Shown: piece after piece, positions 49,258-59,239 of the stretch
Numbering within the stretch: position 1 is the first letter of the stretch
Layout: the number at the start of each line of letters is the position of its first letter
NCBI RefSeq assembly: GCF_008329905.1
Contig: NZ_CP032155.1
Span: 1,116,001 to 1,180,000 of the forward strand
Direction: 5' to 3'
Length of the DNA: 64,000 bases
Source: Mycobacterium sp. ELW1
Lineage (GTDB): Bacteria; Actinomycetota; Actinomycetes; Mycobacteriales; Mycobacteriaceae
The notes under the pieces: generated by a model
Seen by the model: only the letters and a program-made list of their open reading frames with translations
Told to the model about the DNA's origin: nothing
Database searches by the model: none
Program-made: the position numbers and the translations under genes

Positions 49258-51099
49258 ATGTTCGCCTTCCTGCCCGCGATTCCGGGCGCCGACGACCTCC
49301 GCGATGCGCTGCGGCGCATCGACACCGCCCGGCATCACGGGGTGCCCGACGGCTGCATCCTGGAGCTCGACCTGCAGACGGTACCGCCGGAGTCCAGCGG
49401 CTTCGACCCCCTGACCTTCATCACCGGCGGCGGCCGGACAATGCTGCTGCGCGACGCGGTCGCCGCGATCCATCGCGCCGCAGAGGATCCGCGGGTCGCG
49501 GGACTGATTGCCCGAGTTCAGCTTTCGGCCGCCCCGGCCGGACCGGTGCAGGAACTGCGGGCTGCCATCGCCGCCTTCACCGAAACCAAGCCGTCGCTGG
49601 CGTGGGCCGAAACCTATCCCGGCACCCTGTCGTACTACTTGGCCTCCGCCTTCTCCGAGGTGTGGATGCAGCCGACAGGCACGGTCGGTCTGATCGGTTT
49701 CGCCACCAATGCACTGTTTCTGCGCGACGCCCTGGATAAGGCTGGTATCGAGGCGCAGTTCGTGACGCGCGGTCAATACAAGTCGGCGGCCAATCTGTTC
49801 ACCCAGGACCACTACACCGACGCTCACCGCGAGGCCGATTCCCGGTTGATCGCCAGCCTGCACAGCCAGGTGTGGCAGGCGATCGCCGAGTCCCGGCACA
49901 TCGACGTCGCGGCGGTCGACGAGCTGGCCAACCGCGCCCCGCTGCTGCGTGATGCCGCAGTCGACGGACACCTGGTCGACCGGATCGGCTTCCGCGACGA
50001 GGCGTACAGCCGTATCGCGGAACTCACCGGCGCCCAACATATTCCCGGGTCGCTTCGCTCCTGCCCTCCGGAAGGTGTTTCGCCGGAGTCCGGGGACGCC
50101 GACTCAGACGACAACGCCCCGCCGCGGTTGTATCTGTCCCGCTACGCGCAGGCGGGCAAGGGCGGTCCCGCGGTGCCGATGCCGTCGGTCCCGGGCCGAA
50201 AGAAGCGCCCGAGGATCGCGGTGGTCACCGTCGCCGGGTCGATCGTCAGTGGTCGCGGCGGCCCCCAGGGCCTGCCGATCGGGCGGTCCAGCGCCGGCGG
50301 CGACACCATCGGCGCGGCCCTGCGCGAGGTCGCAGCCGACGACGACGTGGACGCAGTGGTCGTGCGGGTGGACAGTCCCGGCGGCTCGGTGACGGGCTCG
50401 GAGACGATCTGGCGGGAAGTGAAGCGCGTGCGCGCCAAGGGCAAGCCGGTGGTGGCGTCGATGGGTGCGGTCGCCGCATCGGGCGGCTACTACGTCGCGA
50501 TGGCGGCCGATGCCATCGTCGCGAACCCGGGAACCATCACCGGGTCGATCGGCGTGCTGACCGGCAAGCTGGTGGCCCGCGGGCTCAAGGAGCGCCTCGG
50601 GGTCGGCTCGGACAGTGTGCGCACCAACGACAATGCCGACGCCTGGTCGGTCAATGCGCCGTTCACCCCCGAACAGCAGGCTCTCGTGGAGGCCGAGGCC
50701 GATCTGTTCTACACCGACTTCGTGCAACGGGTGGCCGAGGCCCGGCACATGTCTGTCGAGGCGGTCGAGGCGGTGGCGCAGGGCCGGGTATGGACCGGAG
50801 CCGACGCCCTCGAGCACGGATTGGTCGACGAACTCGGCGGACTGCGCGCGGCAGTGCGACGGGCCAAGGTGCTTGCCGGGATCGACGCCGACACCAAGGC
50901 CGAACTGGTCAGCTATCCGAGCTCGTCGCTGCGGGACTTTTTGCGCCCCAAGCCTTCATCGCAACCGGCCGCGGCCTCACTGCCGGAAGCCATCGCGGTG
51001 CTGATGGGCCAGTCCATCAGGGGAGTGGTCGATCAGAGCGATCGTGCACTGACCGGAACCAGTGCGCTGTGGCTGGGGTTCAGCCCAGAGTGGCGCTGA
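49258..51099 (+). CDS. sppA: Signal peptide peptidase SppA, 67 kDa type
   Basis: This 613-residue serine protease cleaves leftover signal peptides in the membrane. It has two tandem SppA domains: the N-terminal one supplies the general-base lysine (Lys175 in [12 protein letters not shown]) and the C-terminal one the nucleophile (Ser408 in [16 protein letters not shown]). At about residues 262-273, between the domains, a short dispersed nucleotide repeat encodes [12 protein letters not shown], which looks like an insertion into the linker. ATG at 49258 matches the family N-terminus ([10 protein letters not shown]). The 3' end overlaps the convergent methyltransferase gene by 20 bases. Confidence 0.94.
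   Translation: MFAFLPAIPGADDLRDALRRIDTARHHGVPDGCILELDLQTVPPESSGFDPLTFITGGGRTMLLRDAVAAIHRAAEDPRVAGLIARVQLSAAPAGPVQELRAAIAAFTETKPSLAWAETYPGTLSYYLASAFSEVWMQPTGTVGLIGFATNALFLRDALDKAGIEAQFVTRGQYKSAANLFTQDHYTDAHREADSRLIASLHSQVWQAIAESRHIDVAAVDELANRAPLLRDAAVDGHLVDRIGFRDEAYSRIAELTGAQHIPGSLRSCPPEGVSPESGDADSDDNAPPRLYLSRYAQAGKGGPAVPMPSVPGRKKRPRIAVVTVAGSIVSGRGGPQGLPIGRSSAGGDTIGAALREVAADDDVDAVVVRVDSPGGSVTGSETIWREVKRVRAKGKPVVASMGAVAASGGYYVAMAADAIVANPGTITGSIGVLTGKLVARGLKERLGVGSDSVRTNDNADAWSVNAPFTPEQQALVEAEADLFYTDFVQRVAEARHMSVEAVEAVAQGRVWTGADALEHGLVDELGGLRAAVRRAKVLAGIDADTKAELVSYPSSSLRDFLRPKPSSQPAAASLPEAIAVLMGQSIRGVVDQSDRALTGTSALWLGFSPEWR
50044..50073 (+). repeat. Dispersed short repeat, copy inside sppA
   Basis: A 30-base element with core CGCTTCGCTCCTGCCC at 50051-50066 matches the copy at 54861-54890 except at one base. 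It lies in frame in the sppA inter-domain linker. Confidence 0.75.
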
Positions 51100-51997
51100 C
51101 GTAGACGATTTCGCCGAACGGGTCGTTGTCGTCGCGCTCGGGCCGGGCCGGCAGTCCGAGCTGCCGGAACAGTTCCTCGTCGGCGATTCCGGTGACGTTC
51201 CAACCCTTCCCGGTCAGGTACTCCATCACCTGGCTGCGGGGCCCGGCGTAGACCAGCGACCCCATGTCGATGTCGAGGCCCTGTTCGCGGGCCTGGGCCG
51301 TCATCTCCGTACCCTTCGACGGGTCGAAATCCATGATGCCGGGCACGAATTCGGTGGCCACGGCGCTGCCGGGCGCACTCAGTTCGGTGATCGTGTCGAA
51401 TAACCGGTCCTGAGCTTCGGACGGCAGATAGACCAGTAGACCCTCGGCCAGCCACGCGGTGGGCAGGCTCGGGTCGAAACCGGCGGCGCGTAGGGCGGCG
51501 GGCCAGTCCTCGCGAAGATCCATCGCCACCGGCCGCCGGTCACACGTGGGGGCGGCACCCTGCTCGGCCAGCGTCTGGGTCTTGAACGCGATGACGTCGG
51601 GCTGGTCGATCTCGAACACCACGGTGCCCGACGGCCACGGCAGCCGGTATGCACGGGCATCCAAGCCGGACGCCAGGATCACGGCCTGCCGGATGCCGGT
51701 GCCGGTCGCCGAGATGAAGTAGTCGTCGAAGAACTTGGCGCGCACGCCCATTGCGTCGATCATCGACTGCACGCGCTCGGGAGCGAGGTCGCCGAATGCC
51801 GAGGTATCCAGTTCGCCGTCGATCATCTTGGTGAAGAAGTCGATGCCGACCGCGCGAACCAGGGGATCGGCGAACGGGTCGTTGACGAGCTGGCGCGGGT
51901 CCTGGGTGGCCAGCGCGCGTCCGGCGGCCACGGCTGTGGCGGTGGCGCCGACGCTGGAGGTCAGGTCCCAGCTGTCGTCATCGGTGCGTGTCATCAT
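51080..51997 (-). CDS. Class I SAM-dependent methyltransferase, paralogue 4
   Basis: This 305-residue enzyme belongs to the leucine-carboxyl-methyltransferase-like mycobacterial family (S-adenosylmethionine-dependent, often TIGR00027). [20 protein letters not shown] opens it, the SAM-site motif [18 protein letters not shown] follows near residue 100, and [16 protein letters not shown] and [20 protein letters not shown] complete the set. It is the last of four tandem paralogues. The start at 51997 overlaps the previous stop (ATGA); the next ATG at 51994 is equally possible. Substrate unknown. Confidence 0.88.
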   Translation of the reverse strand: MMTRTDDDSWDLTSSVGATATAVAAGRALATQDPRQLVNDPFADPLVRAVGIDFFTKMIDGELDTSAFGDLAPERVQSMIDAMGVRAKFFDDYFISATGTGIRQAVILASGLDARAYRLPWPSGTVVFEIDQPDVIAFKTQTLAEQGAAPTCDRRPVAMDLREDWPAALRAAGFDPSLPTAWLAEGLLVYLPSEAQDRLFDTITELSAPGSAVATEFVPGIMDFDPSKGTEMTAQAREQGLDIDMGSLVYAGPRSQVMEYLTGKGWNVTGIADEELFRQLGLPARPERDDNDPFGEIVYVSATLG

Positions 51998-52920
51998 TGC
52001 TCCCTGGATCGGGTGGCGGTCAGGTAACCGGTGCTGTCGCTGAACTGCACCAGAGTTTCGTCATCGGGCATATCAAAGCCGTTGGCCGCGTAGGCCTCCC
52101 GGGTGCTCACCGTGCTGATGCGCCAACCGCGCTCGGCGAGGTAGTCGCCTGCCGAGTTGCGCTCGCCGTCGTAGAACAGAGCAGGCAGATCGATGTCGGA
52201 GCCGATCTGAGCCGAGTACTTCTTGAATCGGTCGCGCCAGCTGTCCGGCAGTGTCGTTCCCGCGGCCATGAATTCGGTGGCGAAGCGGCTTCCCGGTGCC
52301 GACAAGGCGGTGACGTTGTCCAGCAACCGGTCCTGAGCCTCCGGGGGCAGATAGATCAACAAGCCTTCGGCGATCCACGCCGTTGGCTGGGTGACGTCGA
52401 AACCGTACTCCCGCAACGCCGTCGGCCAGTCATCGCGCAGATCGATGGCGACGGTGCGGCGATCGGCGGTGGGCGACACCCCCAGGTCGGTCATGACGCG
52501 GGTCTTGAACTCGATGACCTGAGGCTGGTCCAGTTCGAACACCACCGAGCCGGCCGGCCAGCTCATGCGGTAGGCGCGGGTGTCCAGGCCAGAGGCCAGG
52601 ATGACGGCTTGGCTGATGCCGTCGCGGGCAGCGTTGGTGAAGACGTCGTCGAAAAACCGGGTGCGCACCGCGATCTGCTCGGTCATCCGGCGCCGGTTCA
52701 GCATCGGGTCGTCCTCGATGTTGGCCTCGCCGGTGGCCACCCGGATCAGGGACTCCACGCCGACGGCTTTGACGAGTGCGTCGGCGTACGGGTCGTGGAT
52801 GAGCGCATCCGGGCCGCGGGAGGCCAGTGCGCGCGACGCCGCGACCGATGTCGCGGTGGCGCCGACGCTGGATGCCAGGTCCCAGGTGTCGCCGTCGTAG
52901 CGGGTGTTGGTCTGACTCAT
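51994..52920 (-). CDS. Class I SAM-dependent methyltransferase, paralogue 3
   Basis: This 308-residue paralogue begins [20 protein letters not shown] and has the same motifs ([54 protein letters not shown]). Its acceptor-side region ([15 protein letters not shown]) and C-terminus differ most from its neighbours, suggesting a distinct substrate. It starts four bases after the preceding gene ends. Confidence 0.88.
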   Translation of the reverse strand: MSQTNTRYDGDTWDLASSVGATATSVAASRALASRGPDALIHDPYADALVKAVGVESLIRVATGEANIEDDPMLNRRRMTEQIAVRTRFFDDVFTNAARDGISQAVILASGLDTRAYRMSWPAGSVVFELDQPQVIEFKTRVMTDLGVSPTADRRTVAIDLRDDWPTALREYGFDVTQPTAWIAEGLLIYLPPEAQDRLLDNVTALSAPGSRFATEFMAAGTTLPDSWRDRFKKYSAQIGSDIDLPALFYDGERNSAGDYLAERGWRISTVSTREAYAANGFDMPDDETLVQFSDSTGYLTATRSREQ

Positions 52921-52924
52921 GGTG

Positions 52925-53830
52925 TTACTTCCGGATTGCGGTGACGGACACGGAGTTCCGCAGGGATTCGGTCAGGGTGGTCTCGGGGAAGGGCCGTCCG
53001 TACGCGGCGAACAGGTCGGCACGTGCTTGGGAGCTCACCTGCCAGCCTTGTTGTTCGAGATAGCCGATGACGGGGTTGCGTTCCCCGTCGTAGAACAGGT
53101 CGGACATGTTGATGTCCAGCCCTCGTTCGCGCCATTGGTCGCTGATCGCCTTGGAGCGGTCGGCCAAACCGCGGCCGCCGTCGGGGTGGTACTCGGTGGC
53201 CAGCCGGCTGCCCGGTGCGGACAGGGCGGTGACGTTGTCGAACAATCGGTCCTGCGCCTCCGGCGGCAGATAGACCAGCAGACCCTCGGCGCTCCACGCG
53301 GTCGGCGCGGTGGCATCGAAACCGTTGGCCCGCAGCGCCGCGGGCCAATCCTCGCGCAGGTCGACGCTGACCGTGCGCAGATCCGCGGTGGGAGAGGCGC
53401 CGAGCGCGGCCAGCGTCTCGGTCTTGAAGTCGATGACCTGGGGCTGGTCGATCTCGAAGACCACGGTGCCGGCCGGCCACTTCAGCCGATACGACCGGGA
53501 GTCCAGGCCGGAGGCCAGGATGACGGCCTGCCGCACTCCGGCGGCGGCTGCGTCGAGGAAGAAGTCGTCGAAGAAGCGGGTCCGCACCGCCATCACATCG
53601 GTCATCACCCGGGCGGTGTCGGCGCCGTCCATGGCTGCCATGTCGATGTCACCGTCGACCATCTTGGTGAAGACGTCGATCCCGACGGCGCGGACCAGGG
53701 GAGCGGCGAACGGATCGTCGATGAGGGCGTTCTCTTCGCGGCTGGCCACCGCACGGGCGGCGGCCACCATGGTGGCGGTGGTACCGACGCTGGTCGCCAG
53801 GTCCCAGGAGTCGGAATCGCTGCGGGTCAT
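52925..53830 (-). CDS. Class I SAM-dependent methyltransferase, paralogue 2
   Basis: This 301-residue paralogue begins [20 protein letters not shown]. The SAM motif is [18 protein letters not shown], followed by [19 protein letters not shown] at 53830 overlaps the upstream stop by 4 bases, so the longer open frame to 53950 is not used. Confidence 0.88.
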   Translation of the reverse strand: MTRSDSDSWDLATSVGTTATMVAAARAVASREENALIDDPFAAPLVRAVGIDVFTKMVDGDIDMAAMDGADTARVMTDVMAVRTRFFDDFFLDAAAAGVRQAVILASGLDSRSYRLKWPAGTVVFEIDQPQVIDFKTETLAALGASPTADLRTVSVDLREDWPAALRANGFDATAPTAWSAEGLLVYLPPEAQDRLFDNVTALSAPGSRLATEYHPDGGRGLADRSKAISDQWRERGLDINMSDLFYDGERNPVIGYLEQQGWQVSSQARADLFAAYGRPFPETTLTESLRNSVSVTAIRK

Positions 53831-54747
53831 CGGGCGCCGCCGTAGACGGCGCTGAGGTAGTAGAGCTTGCCCATCGGCTCGTCCTCGTCGAAGGTCCCGC
53901 GGCGGCCCGCGGCCAGCAGGTCGTTGACCGGAGAGCGGTCGACCTGCCAACCGTGGTCGGTCAGGTAGTCGCTGGCTTCGTTGCGCTCACCCAGATACAC
54001 CAGAGAGCCGAAGTCGAGGTCGAAGCCGTTGTCGCGCCAGTGCTGCGAGATGGTCTCCATCTTTTCGCGCGACTCTTCCTGTTCCTCGGGGTTCGACGGC
54101 GGCGCGGTGTCGATGGCCACCCGGCTCCCGGGAGCGGACAGCTCGGTGATGGTGTCCAGCAGACGGTCCTGCGCGTCCGGCGGGAGGTAGCCCAGCAGAC
54201 CTTCGGCGCTCCACGCGGTGGGCGCCTGCGGGTCGAAGCCGGCCTCCCGTAGCGCGGTGGCCCAGTCGTTGCGCAGATCCATCGCCACCGGCCTGCGGTC
54301 ACACGTGGGTGCGGCACCCTGCTCGGCCAGCGTCTGGGTCTTGAAGGCGATGACGTCGGGCTGGTCGATCTCGTAGACGACCGTTCCGGCCGGCCAGTCC
54401 AGTCGATAGGCGCGTGAGTCGAGGCCCGAGGCGAGGATGACGATCTGACGGACACCGGCGCCGGCGGCGTCCAGGAAGAATTCGTCGAAGAACTTCGTGC
54501 GCACCGCCATGTTGTCGGTCATCCGCGTCACGCCCATGGCGCTCTGGTCGTCGGGGGTGGGGAGGCCCCCGGTGGCCATCTTGGTGAAGAAGTCGACACC
54601 GACGGCACGCACCAGGGGTTCAGCGAAGGGGTCGTCGATCAGGGGGTCGTGTTCCCGGCTCGCCGCGGCCCGGGCGGCGGCGACCAGAGTCGCGGTGGCT
54701 CCCACGCTCGAGGCCAAGTCCCAGGTGTCGTTGTCGGTACGCGTCAT
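53827..54747 (-). CDS. Class I SAM-dependent methyltransferase, paralogue 1
   Basis: This 306-residue protein is the first gene of the tandem array. It shares nearly identical blocks with paralogue 4 (for example [20 protein letters not shown]), pointing to recent duplication or gene conversion. A charged insert ([20 protein letters not shown]) is specific to it. The promoter region upstream is unusually AT-rich (TAAGTATAAATGG on the minus strand), and GAGGG precedes the ATG. Confidence 0.88.
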   Translation of the reverse strand: MTRTDNDTWDLASSVGATATLVAAARAAASREHDPLIDDPFAEPLVRAVGVDFFTKMATGGLPTPDDQSAMGVTRMTDNMAVRTKFFDEFFLDAAGAGVRQIVILASGLDSRAYRLDWPAGTVVYEIDQPDVIAFKTQTLAEQGAAPTCDRRPVAMDLRNDWATALREAGFDPQAPTAWSAEGLLGYLPPDAQDRLLDTITELSAPGSRVAIDTAPPSNPEEQEESREKMETISQHWRDNGFDLDFGSLVYLGERNEASDYLTDHGWQVDRSPVNDLLAAGRRGTFDEDEPMGKLYYLSAVYGGAR

Positions 54748-54830
54748 CGTTTGACCCTCACTGCTGCCATTTATACTTAGCTGAGTTAACCACTATCGAC
54801 TGTACGTTGTTCCCGCTGTGTGGTTCCTGA

Positions 54831-54890
54831 GCGCTTCGCTCCTGCCCGCCGGTGCTGATCCCCGGGTCGCTTCGCTCCTGCCCGCCGGAA
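54831..54890 (+). repeat. Two direct copies of the dispersed short repeat
   Basis: CGCTTCGCTCCTGCCCGCC occurs at 54832-54850 and 54868-54886. The second copy extends upstream (CCCGGGT) exactly like the copy within sppA. They occupy the 322-base gap between the methyltransferase array and secY, which otherwise holds only promoter sequence; a TAGACT -10-like box is at 54937-54942. Confidence 0.75.
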
Positions 54891-55069
54891 CGCGATCCAC
54901 GGATTCCCGCCCTGCCTGGGCCAACTGTTACTCTCGTAGACTGTTTGAGCGAGCGGTGCCGCGGGTGGAAATCCAGGCGGCGATCGGCGCAAGGCAGGAT
55001 TACCCGAACGCTGGCCAGGCCAGCCCCAATGGCACGCTGTGACTCACGTCCGGCTGCCCAGGAGGAAGA

Positions 55070-56395
55070 GTGCTCTCGGCTTTCATCTCTTCGCTCAGGA
55101 CGGCCGACCTGAGGCGAAAGATCCTGTTCACGTTGGGTGTCGTGATCCTGTACCGGGTCGGCGCCTCGCTGCCGTCCCCCGGGGTCAACTACAAGAACGT
55201 CCATCAGTGCATCGAGCAGGTGAGCGGTGGTGCCGGAGGGCAGATCTATTCGCTGATCAACCTGTTCTCCGGCGGCGCGCTGCTGCAGCTGACGGTGTTC
55301 GCGGTGGGCGTCATGCCCTACATCACCGCCAGCATCATCGTGCAGCTGCTCACGGTGGTCATCCCTCGCTTCGAACAGCTGCGCAAGGAGGGTCAGGCCG
55401 GCCAGGCCAAGATGACCCAGTACACGCGCTACCTGGCGATCGCGCTGGCCATCCTGCAGGCCACCAGCATCGTGGCCCTGGCCGCCAATGGCGGACTGTT
55501 GCAGGGCTGCACGCTGGAGATCCTGCAGAGCACCAGCATCTTCTCGCTGGTCATCATCGTCCTGGTGATGACCGCGGGCGCCGCGCTGGTGATGTGGATG
55601 GGCGAGCTGGTCACCGAGCGGGGCGTCGGCAACGGCATGTCGCTGCTGATCTTCGCCGGTATCGCCGCCCGCATCCCCGCTGAGGGCAAGAGCATCCTGG
55701 ACAGCCGCGGCGGCCTCATCTTCGCCGCTGTCTGCGGTGCGGCACTGCTGATCATCATCGGCGTCGTGTTCGTCGAGCAGGGCCAGCGCCGCATCCCGGT
55801 GCAGTACGCCAAGCGCATGGTGGGCCGGCGCATGTACGGCGGCACGTCGACCTACCTGCCGCTGAAGGTCAACCAGGCCGGCGTCATCCCGGTCATCTTC
55901 GCGTCGTCGCTGATCTACATCCCGCACCTGATCACTCAGCTGATCCAGAGCGGGCGCACCACCCCGAGCAACGGCTGGTGGGACAAGTTCGTCGCCAACT
56001 ATCTGACGAACCCGGCGGATCCCGTCTACATCGCCATCTACTTCGGGCTGATCATCTTCTTCACCTATTTCTATGTCTCGATCACGTTCAACCCTGACGA
56101 ACGTGCCGACGAGATGAAGAAGTTCGGCGGCTTCATCCCCGGCATCCGACCAGGCAAGCCGACCGCTGACTACCTGCGGTACGTGCTGAACAGAATCACC
56201 CTGCCGGGCTCGATCTACCTGGGTGTGATCGCCGTCCTGCCGAACGTCTTCCTGCAGATGGGCAATAGCGGCGGTGTGCAGAACCTGCCGTTCGGCGGTA
56301 CCGCGGTTCTGATCATGATCGGTGTCGGTTTGGATACGGTCAAACAGATCGAGAGCCAGCTCATGCAGCGCAACTACGAAGGGTTCCTGAAGTGA
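55070..56395 (+). CDS. secY: Preprotein translocase subunit SecY
   Basis: This 441-residue channel protein has ten transmembrane helices, including [20 protein letters not shown] (TM1) and [20 protein letters not shown] (TM2). It is the housekeeping SecY forming the SecYEG pore. GTG at 55070 follows GGAGG. The stop overlaps the adk start as GTGA. Here secY is separated from rplO by sppA and the methyltransferases. Confidence 0.97.
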   Translation: MLSAFISSLRTADLRRKILFTLGVVILYRVGASLPSPGVNYKNVHQCIEQVSGGAGGQIYSLINLFSGGALLQLTVFAVGVMPYITASIIVQLLTVVIPRFEQLRKEGQAGQAKMTQYTRYLAIALAILQATSIVALAANGGLLQGCTLEILQSTSIFSLVIIVLVMTAGAALVMWMGELVTERGVGNGMSLLIFAGIAARIPAEGKSILDSRGGLIFAAVCGAALLIIIGVVFVEQGQRRIPVQYAKRMVGRRMYGGTSTYLPLKVNQAGVIPVIFASSLIYIPHLITQLIQSGRTTPSNGWWDKFVANYLTNPADPVYIAIYFGLIIFFTYFYVSITFNPDERADEMKKFGGFIPGIRPGKPTADYLRYVLNRITLPGSIYLGVIAVLPNVFLQMGNSGGVQNLPFGGTAVLIMIGVGLDTVKQIESQLMQRNYEGFLK

Positions 56396-56937
56396 GAATC
56401 GTTCTGTTGGGACCGCCGGGCGCGGGCAAGGGAACCCAGGCTGCTGACCTGGCCAAGAAGTTCGGCATTCCGCACGTCTCCACCGGCGACCTGTTCCGTG
56501 ACAACATCACCCGCGGCACCGAGTTGGGCGTGGAGGCCAAGAAGTACCTCGACGCCGGCGACCTGGTCCCGGCCACGCTGACCAACGCGCTGGTCGACTC
56601 CCGTCTCGACGACGCGGACGTGGCCGACGGCTTCATCCTCGACGGCTTTCCCCGTTCGGTCGAGCAGGCCGAGGCGCTCAAGCAGATGCTGAGCCGTCGC
56701 AACCTCAAACTCGATGCAGTGCTCGAGTTCCGGGTGCCGGAGGAGGAGTTGGTCACGCGGCTCATGGGCCGTGGCCGCGCCGACGACAACGAGGACACCA
56801 TCCGCAACCGGTTCAAGGTGTATCGCGACGAGACCGCGCCGCTGCTCGACTACTACCAGGACGAGCTCAAGACCGTCGACGCCGTCGGCAGCCTCGATGA
56901 GGTGTTCGCCCGGGCGCTGCACGCACTCGGTCGCTGA
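56392..56937 (+). CDS. adk: Adenylate kinase
   Basis: This 181-residue short-type kinase interconverts 2 ADP with ATP and AMP. P-loop [10 protein letters not shown] at the start, the AMP-site STGDLFRDN and the FILDGFPRS motif are intact. It has the short lid typical of mycobacterial Adk, without zinc cysteines. The GTG start is coupled to secY. Confidence 0.97.
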   Translation: MRIVLLGPPGAGKGTQAADLAKKFGIPHVSTGDLFRDNITRGTELGVEAKKYLDAGDLVPATLTNALVDSRLDDADVADGFILDGFPRSVEQAEALKQMLSRRNLKLDAVLEFRVPEEELVTRLMGRGRADDNEDTIRNRFKVYRDETAPLLDYYQDELKTVDAVGSLDEVFARALHALGR

Positions 56938-56943
56938 GTTTCG

Positions 56944-57741
56944 ATGGTGTCACTGCCCGGGCTGCGCAATCGCAAAACCGTTCCCGCCCGCACGCCGGGG
57001 GAGTTGGATGCGATGGCCGCTGCCGGCGCCGTGGTGGCGGCAGCGTTGCGCGCCGTTCAGGCGGCTGCCGCTCCCGGGGTTTCGACCAAGGACCTCGACG
57101 ACGTCGCCGAGTCGGTGATCCGGCAGGCCAACGGCACGCCGTCTTTCCTCGGCTATCACGGCTATCCGGCCAGCATCTGCTCGTCTGTCAATGACCGTGT
57201 GGTTCATGGCATTCCGATGCCGGACGAGAAGCTCGAAGCCGGTGATCTGGTGTCGATCGACTGCGGCGCGATCATCGACGGCTGGCACGGCGACGCTGCC
57301 GTCACGTTCGGGATCGGCACGCTGATCGCGATGGACGAGGCGCTGTCGGCGGCGACGAAGCAGTCGATGGAAGCCGGCATCGCGGCGATGATCCCCGGCA
57401 ACCGGCTCACCGACGTGTCGCATGCCATCGAGACCGGCACCCGCACCGCCGAGCAGACCTACGGACGCCGATTCGGCATTGTCGCCGGCTACGGCGGGCA
57501 CGGCATCGGTCGGGCCATGCACATGGACCCGTTCCTGCCCAACGAGGGCGAGCCCGGCCGCGGCCCCACGCTGATCGTCGGATCGGTGCTCGCGATCGAA
57601 CCGATGCTGACGCTGGGCACCACCAAGACCCGGATCCTGGCCGACGAGTGGACCGTCGTCACCGCCGACGGATCCCGCGCCGCGCACTGGGAACACACCG
57701 TCGCCGTCACCGATGACGGCCCGCGCATCCTCACCGCCTAG
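56944..57741 (+). CDS. map: Methionine aminopeptidase, type I
   Basis: This 265-residue metalloprotease removes N-terminal Met from new proteins. The metal ligands are visible: two Asp in [19 protein letters not shown], His in GHGIGRAMH, and Glu in IEPMLTLG and WEHTVAVTD. The ATG lies six bases after adk, completing the secY-adk-map operon. Confidence 0.96.
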   Translation: MVSLPGLRNRKTVPARTPGELDAMAAAGAVVAAALRAVQAAAAPGVSTKDLDDVAESVIRQANGTPSFLGYHGYPASICSSVNDRVVHGIPMPDEKLEAGDLVSIDCGAIIDGWHGDAAVTFGIGTLIAMDEALSAATKQSMEAGIAAMIPGNRLTDVSHAIETGTRTAEQTYGRRFGIVAGYGGHGIGRAMHMDPFLPNEGEPGRGPTLIVGSVLAIEPMLTLGTTKTRILADEWTVVTADGSRAAHWEHTVAVTDDGPRILTA

Positions 57742-57834
57742 TTCGCCGAGATCCACACCATGGTCGTTGGTCGGCGACGATCACGACCCTGACGTCGATT
57801 TCGAGGCTGGCCGGCAGCGCTTTCGCGCACACTG

Positions 57835-57862
57835 TGAACCAAACATCCACCGGTTACGTGTA
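57835..57862 (+). promoter_or_regulatory. SigL-type promoter of sigL
   Basis: TGAACC at 57835-57840, 16 bases, CGTGTA at 57857-57862. This agrees with the published SigL consensus (TGAACC, 15-16 bases, CGTgtr) and implies autoregulation, as known in M. tuberculosis. The leader is about 12 bases and contains GGGAGG. Confidence 0.85.
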
Positions 57863-57880
57863 TGAGCCGGGAGGTTGACC

Positions 57881-58396
57881 ATGGACGACCCGGAGTCGGC
57901 GCTGGTTCGGGTGCTCTACGAGGAGCACGCGGCTGCGCTGTGGCGCTATGCGCTGCGGCTGACCGGCGATCCGGCACGCGCGGAGGACGTGGTCCAGGAG
58001 ACCCTGCTGCGGGCCTGGCAGCATCCGGAGGTCGCCGGCGACGCCGAGCGTTCCGCGCGGGCGTGGCTGTTCACGGTGGCCCGCAACATGATCATCGACG
58101 AACGTCGCAGCGCCCGATTTCGGCGTGAGACCAATTCGCTGGACACCGAGGGGGCGCCGGAACCGGCCGGGCCCGACGAGGTCAACACGGCACTGGACCG
58201 GTTGTTGATCGGGGATGCGCTGGCGCAACTGTCGCCCGATCACCGCGCCGTGGTCCGCCGTTCCTACTATCTTGGCTGGACCACAGCACAGATCGCGGCC
58301 GACCTTCAGATCGCCGAGGGGACGGTGAAGTCGAGGCTGCACTATGCGGTGCGCGCGCTTCGGCTGACGTTGCAGGAGATGGGGGTGACCCGGTGA
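57881..58396 (+). CDS. sigL: ECF sigma factor SigL
   Basis: This 171-residue sigma factor has region 2 (DPARAEDVVQETLLRAWQH, then WLFTVARNMIIDERRS) and region 4 (LSPDHRAVVRRSYYLGWTTA, then AEGTVKSRLHYAVRAL). It follows map and precedes rslA, the position of Rv0735. ATG at 57881 follows GGGAGG by 6-7 bases. The stop overlaps the rslA GTG. In M. tuberculosis SigL controls its own operon and genes for polyketide and envelope or secreted-protein functions. Confidence 0.95.
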   Translation: MDDPESALVRVLYEEHAAALWRYALRLTGDPARAEDVVQETLLRAWQHPEVAGDAERSARAWLFTVARNMIIDERRSARFRRETNSLDTEGAPEPAGPDEVNTALDRLLIGDALAQLSPDHRAVVRRSYYLGWTTAQIAADLQIAEGTVKSRLHYAVRALRLTLQEMGVTR

Positions 58397-59112
58397 AAGA
58401 TGTGCACGATCCCTACGAGACATGGGACGCCGCCTACGTGCTCGGGTCGCTGTCGAGCACCGAACGCCGCGAGTACGAAGCGCACCTCAGCGGATGCGTG
58501 TCCTGCCGTTCGTCCGTCGGCGAGCTCAGCGGTATGCCCGCGCTGCTGGCCATGCTCACCCCCGACGAGGTGACCGCGATCGATACCGGCGGGATGGAAC
58601 CGCCGCCATTGCGCCCGCAGCTGCTCGACGGCGTGCTGTTCGAGGTGCGCAGGCGCCGCCGGCGCGGACGGTGGATCACCTGGTCGGTGGCCGCCGCGGC
58701 CGCCGCCGTGCTGGCCGTTGGTGTGTTCGTCGCGATCAAGCCGGCACCGTTCAGCGCGCACACCCCTGCCCCGCAGGTGTCGGCCGCAACGGTCACCATG
58801 ACACCGGTGATGCCGTCGTCGTTCGACGCGACGATCCAGGTGACTCCGATGGGGTGGGGCACCCACATCGAGATGACCTGCACGTACCACCAGGAGATCG
58901 GCGCCGACGCGACCGAGGACGCGGACAAGTTGGCGATGTATGCCGTCGGCCGCGACGGCAGCCGGGTCCAGCTGGCGACGTGGATGGCGCGCGAAGGGGA
59001 ATCCGCCTCGCCGACCGCCAGCACCTCGATGCCGATGGAGAAGATCGCCTCAGTACAGGTCGTCAAGGCCGAGACCGGCGACGTGCTGCTGCAGCGCAGC
59101 CTGTCGTCCTGA
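58393..59112 (+). CDS. rslA: Zinc-binding anti-sigma factor RslA
   Basis: This 239-residue membrane protein holds SigL inactive. The cytoplasmic ZAS domain has the motif HX3CX2C at His31, Cys35 and Cys38 (AHLSGCVSCRSS), which in M. tuberculosis RslA loses zinc upon oxidation and releases SigL. One transmembrane helix (WSVAAAAAAVLAVGVFVAI) follows at about residues 97-116, then an extracytoplasmic domain. It is translationally coupled to sigL. Confidence 0.95.
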   Translation: MKDVHDPYETWDAAYVLGSLSSTERREYEAHLSGCVSCRSSVGELSGMPALLAMLTPDEVTAIDTGGMEPPPLRPQLLDGVLFEVRRRRRRGRWITWSVAAAAAAVLAVGVFVAIKPAPFSAHTPAPQVSAATVTMTPVMPSSFDATIQVTPMGWGTHIEMTCTYHQEIGADATEDADKLAMYAVGRDGSRVQLATWMAREGESASPTASTSMPMEKIASVQVVKAETGDVLLQRSLSS

Positions 59113-59171
59113 CTGATCTCTCGATCAGTCAAAAGCATTCTCTACAAGCACTTTTCGATCGATCAGTGCTT
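59111..59171. terminator. Two hairpins between rslA and the next operon
   Basis: GACTGATC-TCTC-GATCAGTC (59111-59130) is a perfect eight-base stem followed by AAAAGC, and AAGCACT-N12-AGTGCTT spans 59146-59171. The first overlaps the rslA stop and may attenuate read-through; the second lies just upstream of the next promoter and could be an operator. Confidence 0.5.
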
Positions 59172-59178
59172 GCCTCGG

Positions 59179-59206
59179 TGAACCCGACCCGCCCAGCCCT
59201 CGTGTC
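59179..59206 (+). promoter_or_regulatory. SigL-type promoter of the TPP-SRPBCC-KAS-aminotransferase operon
   Basis: TGAACC at 59179-59184, exactly 16 bases, CGTGTC at 59201-59206. It has the same -35, same spacer length and the same CGTGT as the sigL promoter. It lies 33 bases before the TPP-enzyme start, with GGGAGG in between. Confidence 0.75.
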
Positions 59207-59239
59207 ATTGTCAGGGTTGGGGAGGATGGGTGATCTGAG

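Noticed and set aside
54831..54890. CRISPR-like direct repeats
   Set aside because: Only two copies occur in tandem with a third 5 kb away inside a gene; there are no regular spacers and no cas genes.
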